Source of the DNA: an uncultured Eubacteriales bacterium | GTDB taxonomy: Bacteria > Bacillota > Clostridia > Oscillospirales > Butyricicoccaceae | Assembly: GCA_934636325.1 (NCBI GenBank) | Contig: CAKUAK010000082.1 | Span: 1-11,192, forward strand | Direction: 5' to 3' | DNA length: 11,192 bases | Shown: positions 6,242 to 11,192 of the stretch, piece after piece | Position numbering within the stretch: the first letter of the stretch is position 1 | Layout: each line of letters begins with the position of its first letter | Translations under genes and position numbers: made by a program | The notes under the pieces: generated by a model | What the model saw: the letters and a program-made list of their open reading frames with translations, nothing else | Databases searched by the model: none | What the model was told of the DNA's origin: nothing

Positions 6242-6290
6242 CCGCCGCGGCTTCCGCATCACATGATGCGGAAAGGCCGCGGCGGTTTTA
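6242..6290 (+). terminator. Strong rho-independent terminator
   Basis: CCGCCGCGGC (6242-6251) pairs with GCCGCGGCGG (6276-6285). Above a 2-nt bulge, TTCCGCATC (6252-6260) pairs with GATGCGGAA (6265-6273) around a 4-nt loop. TTTTATTA follows directly. It ends the transcript of the membrane protein gene and insulates the transporter operon. Confidence 0.93.
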
Positions 6291-6320
6291 TTATGGGGCA
6301 TTTAAGACCCCTGGTCCGAT

Positions 6321-6348
6321 TTTACTTTGATTTTACGCAGTTCATACT
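6321..6348 (+). promoter_or_regulatory. Weak candidate promoter of the ABC transporter operon
   Basis: TTTACT (6321-6326), a 16-bp spacer and CATACT (6343-6348) is the best sigma-A-like pair found between the preceding terminator and the ATPase start; each box matches 4 of 6 consensus bases. A TATATT at 6370-6375 is an alternative -10 without a good -35. The operon must start in this gap because of the terminator before it, but the exact site is uncertain, and a weak promoter would fit activator control. Confidence 0.3.
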
Positions 6349-6404
6349 CCGCCATTTACATAGGCCCGATATATTTAACGGGAACGCAGAAAAGAGGGTG
6401 AATT

Positions 6405-7358
6405 ATGGAAAGTCGACTGAACGGCATAACAAAGAGCTTTGACAAAAAGCAGGTCATACATCCGACCACCCTGACCATCGAAAACGGCAGCTTCACGACA
6501 CTGCTGGGCCCCTCGGGCTGCGGCAAGACGACACTTCTGCGCATGATCGCCGGTCTCGAGACCCCCGACGAGGGCGAGATATGGCTCGACGATACATGTG
6601 TATTTTCAAAAGAAAAGCATATAAACCTGCCGCCCGAAAAGCGCGGCCTCGGCTTTGTATTTCAGGATTTCGCCCTCTGGCCCCATATGACGGTATTCGA
6701 GAACGTGGCCTTCGGCCTGCGGGCGAGGAAGGATACCGGTGACCTGACCCAGAGGGTGCGCGAGGCCCTGCGCACCGTGCATCTTGAGGACTTTGAAAAG
6801 CGCTATCCCCACCAGCTCTCGGGCGGACAGCAGCAGCGCGTCGCCTTTGCCCGAGCCATTGCCGTCAAGCCGGGATGCATACTCTTCGACGAGCCTCTGT
6901 CGGCCCTCGACGCCCTGCTTCGCGAGGAGATGCGCCATGAGCTCAAGGAGCTGACCTCGGCCCTGGGCATCACATCGGTCTTTGTCACCCACGACCAGAC
7001 CGAGGCCATGAGCATGAGCGACCGCATCGCCGTTCTCAATGCCGGACATGCCGAGCAGTACGACGCCCCCGAGATCATCTATCACCATCCGGCCACCGAG
7101 TTCGTCGCCCGCTTTGTCGGAAGGTCCAACTGGCTCAGCCAAAAGCAGATGTTCCGCCCGGAGGACGCGTCCCCGACGCCGAAGGAGGGCGCGCTGCATT
7201 ATAAGCTTCCGGTCCAGGGCGTGCAGTATCTGGGAAATACATATGAGATCACGGTGACCTATCAGGATAAGGTATGGACGATCCTGAGCGGGCAGAAGGC
7301 CGCACCCGGCCAGACCCTGTCCGTTTACATAGATCCCGATCAAATAATCACTTTCTGA
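6405..7358 (+). CDS. ABC transporter ATP-binding protein (FbpC/PotA-like)
   Basis: Cytoplasmic ATPase of a binding-protein-dependent importer, 317 aa. Motifs in order: Walker A GPSGCGKTT (35-43), Q-loop VFQDF (Gln87), signature LSGGQ (138-142), Walker B CILFDEP (158-164), D-loop SALD and switch His196 in VTHDQ. After about residue 235 a C-terminal segment of some 80 aa resembles the regulatory TOBE domain of the Fe3+/spermidine/AEP group. GAGGGTG lies 4 nt before the ATG. It is the first gene of a four-gene operon; the lipoprotein gene begins 20 nt after its stop. The fit to the Fe3+ group is by overall similarity and does not fix the substrate. Confidence 0.93.
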   Translation: MESRLNGITKSFDKKQVIHPTTLTIENGSFTTLLGPSGCGKTTLLRMIAGLETPDEGEIWLDDTCVFSKEKHINLPPEKRGLGFVFQDFALWPHMTVFENVAFGLRARKDTGDLTQRVREALRTVHLEDFEKRYPHQLSGGQQQRVAFARAIAVKPGCILFDEPLSALDALLREEMRHELKELTSALGITSVFVTHDQTEAMSMSDRIAVLNAGHAEQYDAPEIIYHHPATEFVARFVGRSNWLSQKQMFRPEDASPTPKEGALHYKLPVQGVQYLGNTYEITVTYQDKVWTILSGQKAAPGQTLSVYIDPDQIITF

Positions 7359-7378
7359 AAGAAAGAGGGTCAATCAAC

Positions 7379-8437
7379 ATGAAAAAAAGTATGATATGCC
7401 TGCTTCTGGCGCTGTGCCTCTGCCTCGGCCTGGCGGCCTGCGGCGGAACACCGGCACAGGACAACAGCAATAACGGCGGCACGACAGAGCCCGACGGCCA
7501 GAATACGGACGACAACAGCACAGAGCCCCGGCTCTCGGGCAAGGTCACCGTTTATATGCCCAGCCCCGCCGGACTGGCCGACGATCTGGCCGCCGCCTTT
7601 ACCGAAAAGACCGGCGTCGAGGTCGAGCAGTTCCAGGGCACGACCGGCGAGATCCTCGCCCGTCTTGAGGCCGAGCAGGCCAACCCCGTGGCCGACGTCG
7701 TCATCCTGGCCTCCTGGTCGGACGGCCTCGGCATGAAGGCCGACGGTCAGCTTGAAAGCTATACCCCCGCAAATGCCGATAAGGTCAACGAGGGCTGGAT
7801 CGGCGATGACAATATGCTCTTCGGTTCGAGCGCATCGGCCGTCGGCGTCATCTATAACACCACCGTCATCCCCGAGCTCAGCGCCGACTGGTCCGAGCTG
7901 GCCGACGCCCAGTACAAGGATATGATCGCCATCCCCGATCCCGAAAAGTCGGGCGCCTGCAAGGACTTCCTGGCCGGTATGGTCACCGGCATGGATAACG
8001 GCGAAGCCATCATGCAGAGCTGGGCCGACAACGGCCTGACCGTCCCCGGCGCAAACAAGGCCGCGCTGGAGGCCGTCACCACAGGCGAAAAGGGCATCCT
8101 TATCGCCGGCGTCGACTATAACGCCTATTCCTCGATGGCAAAGGGCGAGCCCCTTAACATCTACTATCCCGCCTCGGGCACGGTGGTCAATCCCCGCCCG
8201 GCAATGATCCTTAAGACGGCCCCCAACATGGACAACGCCAAGGCCTTTGTCGACTTCCTCTTCAGCGACGAAGCCCAGAAGATGGTGGCCGACGCCTATC
8301 TGCTGCCCGGCCGCAGCGATATCCAGTGCGAAAACCGCACCAACCTTTCCGACATCACCCTGACCCCCACCGACTGGGACAAGATGATGGAGGTCGCCTC
8401 CGACACAGCCGCAAAGCTCAACAGTCTCTGCCAGTAA
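7379..8437 (+). CDS. Extracellular solute-binding lipoprotein of the ABC importer
   Basis: A 352-aa periplasmic-binding-type protein anchored outside the membrane. It starts with a lipoprotein signal (MKKS, a hydrophobic Leu/Cys-rich core, lipobox LAAC with Cys21), followed by a Gly/Asn/Asp/Thr-rich tether to about residue 52. The binding domain begins at KVTVYMPSP and has VADVVILAS, SASAVGVIYNT and, late, IYYPASGTVVNPRPAMILK followed by AKAFVDFLFSDEAQ, typical of the AfuA/FbpA, 2-aminoethylphosphonate and thiamine binding-protein cluster. A Tyr pair (IYYP) could serve Fe3+ binding, but alone it is not decisive. The start is ATG 7379, served by AGAGGG (7364-7369); an upstream in-frame ATG at 7274 lies inside the ATPase gene and would bury the signal peptide. 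Operon position: second. Confidence 0.93.
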   Translation: MKKSMICLLLALCLCLGLAACGGTPAQDNSNNGGTTEPDGQNTDDNSTEPRLSGKVTVYMPSPAGLADDLAAAFTEKTGVEVEQFQGTTGEILARLEAEQANPVADVVILASWSDGLGMKADGQLESYTPANADKVNEGWIGDDNMLFGSSASAVGVIYNTTVIPELSADWSELADAQYKDMIAIPDPEKSGACKDFLAGMVTGMDNGEAIMQSWADNGLTVPGANKAALEAVTTGEKGILIAGVDYNAYSSMAKGEPLNIYYPASGTVVNPRPAMILKTAPNMDNAKAFVDFLFSDEAQKMVADAYLLPGRSDIQCENRTNLSDITLTPTDWDKMMEVASDTAAKLNSLCQ

Positions 8438-8452
8438 AGGAGCGGAGGGCAT

Positions 8453-10108
8453 ATGAGACATCTCAAAAAGGATCTTGCGCCGGCGCTGCTGCTGGTGCTT
8501 CTGACCGGACTGATCCTCTGCCCTCTGATAACAGTTTTCGCCAAGGCGGTCATCGTTGATGGCCGCCTTGACCTGTATCAGGCGCGGCAGACCATTGCCG
8601 GCCCGGAAAATATCCGGACGGTGGCCAACTCGATGCTGCTCGGGGTCTGCGTCGTTTTATGCTCGACCGTCATCGCCCTGCCGACGGCCTATCTGCTGGC
8701 CCGCACCCAGCTTTCGAAGCACAGCTGGCTGGACATCATCTTTATGATACCCTTTATGACCCCGCCGTATATCGCGTCGATGGGCTGGATACTCTTCATG
8801 CAGAAAAAGGGCCTGTTCCAGCAGCTCTTCCCGGCCACCGGCTCGTGGTCAGAGGGCTTCTTCTGCTTCGGCGGGCTGGTGCTGGTCATGAGCCTGCATG
8901 TATTCCCCTTCCTTATGACCATGCTCAAAAACGCCATGCTCAACATCCCGGCCAGCCTTGAGGAGAGCGGCGCCGTTTTCGGGGCTGGCTTCATGCTGCG
9001 CATGCGCAGGATATTCGCGCCGCTGCTGACCGGCAACTATGCCATCGGTGCGCTGCTGGTCTTTGTCAAGACACTTTCGGAATACGGCACGCCCTATACG
9101 CTGGGGCGGCGCATCGGCTTTTATGTCTTCACGACCGACATCCACCGCTATTCCACCACGGCGCCGATCGACTTCGGCCGCTCGGCCGGCCTTTCGTCGA
9201 TACTGGTCGGCATATGCATGGTCATGTGGCTCATGCAGAATTACATCACCAACAAAAAGAGCTATCGCCTGGTAGGCGGCAAGGGCAGCCGCCCGGCCCG
9301 GACAAAGCTGTCGGCGGCCGGCCAGGCCGGCGCATGGCTGTGGGTGGCGCTGGTCGTTCTGGTCGCCATCGGCGTGCCGTATTTCTCGATCATATCGACC
9401 TCGCTCATCAAGCTGCGCGGCTATGGTCTGGCGGCGGGCAACTTCACCCTCGACCACTATAAAGAGCTGCTGATGACCCCCAAGGCCATAGCCTCTATCT
9501 GGAAGAGCCTCTTTCTTGCCGTATCGTCGGCCACCATCTGCTCGGTCATAGGCACGGCTGTCGTCGTCGCCGTGCGCAGGTCAAAGGGCTTCTTCAAAAT
9601 GGCCCTCGAGGGTATCAGCCTTCTGCCCGAGATGCTGCCCAGCATCGTCCTTGTCATCGGCATCATGCTGTTCTGGAACACGATCTACAAGGTCATCCCC
9701 CTCTATAACACCATCGGCATCATGGTGCTGGCCTATGTCGTGCTTTATCTGCCCTATACCGTGCAGTATGTCACCTCGGCCTTCACCCAGATCAACGACA
9801 GCCTGCCGGAGGCCGGGCGCACCTTCGGCGGGTCGCCGGGATATGTATTCCGCCGGATCACACTGCCGATGATCTCCCGCGGCATTTTCGCCGGATGGAT
9901 GATGATCTTCATCATCGCCTTCCGCGAGCTGGTCACCGCCAGCCTTATCGCTCCGCCCAACACCCTTGTCGTCTCTACATATATCAACCGCGAGTTCGAA
10001 CAGGGCAGCGTATCCCTCGGCATGGCTATGGCCGTCCTGTGCGTCCTCATCACCACAACGGCGCTGCTGGTCTTTAACCGTCTGGTCGGAAAGCGGAAGG
10101 GGGCATAA
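8453..10108 (+). CDS. ABC transporter permease, fused two-domain (FbpB/AfuB-like)
   Basis: Integral membrane permease of 551 aa with about 12 hydrophobic spans in two homologous halves, each a binding-protein-dependent permease domain. The ATPase-docking EAA loops are visible as EESGAVFGAGFMLRMRRIF in the first half and PEAGRTFGGSPGYVFRRITL in the second; the second keeps the classic EA---G pattern better. A basic linker (roughly residues 262-286, NKKSYRLVGGKGSRPARTK) separates the halves. Fused permeases of this size are typical of Fe3+ and related importers. The gene starts 15 nt after the lipoprotein stop, with AAGGAG overlapping the end of that stop, so it is co-transcribed. It should form the pore with the ATPase as a homodimer beneath. 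Confidence 0.94.
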   Translation: MRHLKKDLAPALLLVLLTGLILCPLITVFAKAVIVDGRLDLYQARQTIAGPENIRTVANSMLLGVCVVLCSTVIALPTAYLLARTQLSKHSWLDIIFMIPFMTPPYIASMGWILFMQKKGLFQQLFPATGSWSEGFFCFGGLVLVMSLHVFPFLMTMLKNAMLNIPASLEESGAVFGAGFMLRMRRIFAPLLTGNYAIGALLVFVKTLSEYGTPYTLGRRIGFYVFTTDIHRYSTTAPIDFGRSAGLSSILVGICMVMWLMQNYITNKKSYRLVGGKGSRPARTKLSAAGQAGAWLWVALVVLVAIGVPYFSIISTSLIKLRGYGLAAGNFTLDHYKELLMTPKAIASIWKSLFLAVSSATICSVIGTAVVVAVRRSKGFFKMALEGISLLPEMLPSIVLVIGIMLFWNTIYKVIPLYNTIGIMVLAYVVLYLPYTVQYVTSAFTQINDSLPEAGRTFGGSPGYVFRRITLPMISRGIFAGWMMIFIIAFRELVTASLIAPPNTLVVSTYINREFEQGSVSLGMAMAVLCVLITTTALLVFNRLVGKRKGA

Positions 10109-10113
10109 TAAAT

Positions 10114-11178
10114 ATGGAGCTCATCATTGCGGGCGGCGTCGGCGAGCACGGCCGGAACTGCTTTTATGTGCGCGGCGATGGGATATGCTTTCTGGTCGAC
10201 TGCGGCAAGATGGCCGACACTCCCGACGATCCCTATCCACACCTGACCCCGGAGCAGATCGGGCGGCTCGACGCCGCCTTTCTGACCCACTCCCATGCCG
10301 ACCATACCGGCGCGCTGCCCTGGCTTTGCGGCCATGGCTTTCACGGCCGGGTCATAGCGTCGGAAGAGACCCTGCGCCAGCTTCCCTTCGAGGTCAAAAA
10401 AATCATGGCTCTGGAAAACCTCTGCCCCGCCGGTTCGGGCCGTTTGGGCGACCTATCGATCCAATGGGGGCGCACCGGCCATTGCGCCGGCAGCGTGTGG
10501 TATCATTTTGCCGAAGGCGGCAGATCGGTATTCTTTTCGGGTGATTACACAGAGGACACGCAGGTCTATGCCTGCGACCCCATCCGGGGACGCAGCGCAG
10601 GCCTTGCCGTCCTCGACTGCGCCTACGGCATGGACGAGACCCCATATGACGCCGCCTGCGGGCGGCTGGTAAGCGAGAGTCAAAGGCTGCTGGCGCAATA
10701 CGGTCTGCTGCTCTTCCCCGTTCCCAAATACGGCCGCGGGCTGGAGCTCCTGAAGCTCTTTTCCGACCGCCTGAAGGAGACCGCCTTTTATGGCGACGAT
10801 CTATTTCTCAGCAATCTTTCGGCCCAGAGCGCCGGTGGCTTCTGGTATCGTCCGGTAAAGATAAACGCCGCTGTCCTACCCTACGGCGGGCAGACCCGCG
10901 GCATCGTATTCGTCAGCGATCCCCAGCTGCGCGCCCGGGGGGCGCGGGATATTGCCGGGAAGGTGCTGTCCCTCGGCGGCAGGGCTGTCATGACCGGCAC
11001 GCTGGAAAAGGACTCTTACAGCCAAAAGCTCTTCCGTGACGGCCAAATGGAGCTGCTGCGCTATCCGGTCCATCTGGATCACGCCCAATTTGAGAGCCTT
11101 AAGGAAAAGAACGATTTCGCACGGACGGTCGCCTATCATTCCAAGGACTTCACCGACGACCGGGTCATCACTTTTTGA
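10114..11178 (+). CDS. MBL-fold metallo-hydrolase with beta-CASP-like motifs
   Basis: A 354-aa cytosolic metallo-beta-lactamase-fold hydrolase. Metal motifs: THSHADHTG (His59, His61, Asp63, His64), His123 in GHCAGS and Asp144 in FFSGDYTED. This GHxxGS/SGD pattern is typical of RNase J/CPSF-73-like nucleases. Further matches to that group are LDCAYG (similar to esTYG), PVPKYGRGLELL (similar to PxFAxGRxQEL), VMTGTLEKDS, and late His residues in VHLDHAQFESL and VAYHS. It is shorter than RNase J and lacks its C-terminal domain. The start is 5 nt after the permease stop, with GGAAGGGGG (10095-10103) inside the permease end, so it belongs to the transporter operon. Nuclease activity is inferred, and another MBL hydrolase role is possible. 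Confidence 0.88.
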   Translation: MELIIAGGVGEHGRNCFYVRGDGICFLVDCGKMADTPDDPYPHLTPEQIGRLDAAFLTHSHADHTGALPWLCGHGFHGRVIASEETLRQLPFEVKKIMALENLCPAGSGRLGDLSIQWGRTGHCAGSVWYHFAEGGRSVFFSGDYTEDTQVYACDPIRGRSAGLAVLDCAYGMDETPYDAACGRLVSESQRLLAQYGLLLFPVPKYGRGLELLKLFSDRLKETAFYGDDLFLSNLSAQSAGGFWYRPVKINAAVLPYGGQTRGIVFVSDPQLRARGARDIAGKVLSLGGRAVMTGTLEKDSYSQKLFRDGQMELLRYPVHLDHAQFESLKEKNDFARTVAYHSKDFTDDRVITF

Positions 11179-11192
11179 CATACCCCCGGGAT

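Noticed and set aside
7274..7378. Upstream extension of the solute-binding lipoprotein to an ATG at 7274
   Set aside because: It would overlap the ATPase gene by 85 nt and put 35 charged residues before a perfect lipoprotein signal. The ATG at 7379 has its own Shine-Dalgarno.
7335..11178. Similar Ile-Thr-Phe ends of the ATPase and the MBL protein (DPDQIITF and DDRVITF)
   Set aside because: The short match is not supported by any further nucleotide or protein similarity upstream, so it is taken as coincidence.

Overview
The window looks like chromosomal DNA of a fairly GC-rich anaerobic Bacillota, probably class Clostridia. The grounds are a tetrahydrofolate riboswitch (a class known mainly from Clostridia and lactic acid bacteria), strong GGAGG-type ribosome binding sites, sigma-A promoters with extended -10 elements, a PduL-type phosphotransacylase and low-AT wobble positions (many GCC, GTC, ATC codons). 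No phage, insertion sequence, CRISPR, tRNA or rRNA sequence was seen, and all nine genes appear intact. The species cannot be named from the sequence alone.

Left part (1-2510). A minus-strand THF riboswitch runs off the left edge (1-89), driven by its own near-consensus promoter whose -35 box lies in the end of the preceding gene. That gene (125-946, minus) is a Nit2/omega-amidase-like carbon-nitrogen hydrolase. It is divergent from an M20 amidohydrolase of the AbgB-like group (1106-2470, plus), and the two share a compact promoter region. A strong hairpin terminator at 2475-2514 separates this block from the next.

Middle part (2513-6290). A minus-strand pair encodes alanine racemase followed closely by a GNAT acetyltransferase. 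Divergent to it is a stand-alone PduL phosphate acyltransferase (4379-5002) whose stop codon lies inside the 3' arm of a 20-bp terminator stem. Next is an unrecognised single-span membrane protein (5062-6177) with a PriA N-terminal-like segment, a charged helical region and a very acidic tail. It is closed by a strong GC-rich terminator.

Right part (6405-11178). Four plus-strand genes with gaps of 5-20 nt form one apparent operon: an ABC ATPase, a lipoprotein solute-binding protein, a fused two-domain permease of the Fe3+/2-aminoethylphosphonate/spermidine-like class, and an MBL-fold hydrolase with beta-CASP-like motifs. The first three make a complete importer whose substrate cannot be fixed from sequence. 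The fourth is an unexpected partner and one of the more interesting items here.

Taken together this is ordinary housekeeping and nutrient-uptake DNA. No convincing new defence or mobile system is visible. The best leads are the truncated riboswitch, the unusual membrane protein and the transporter/MBL operon.
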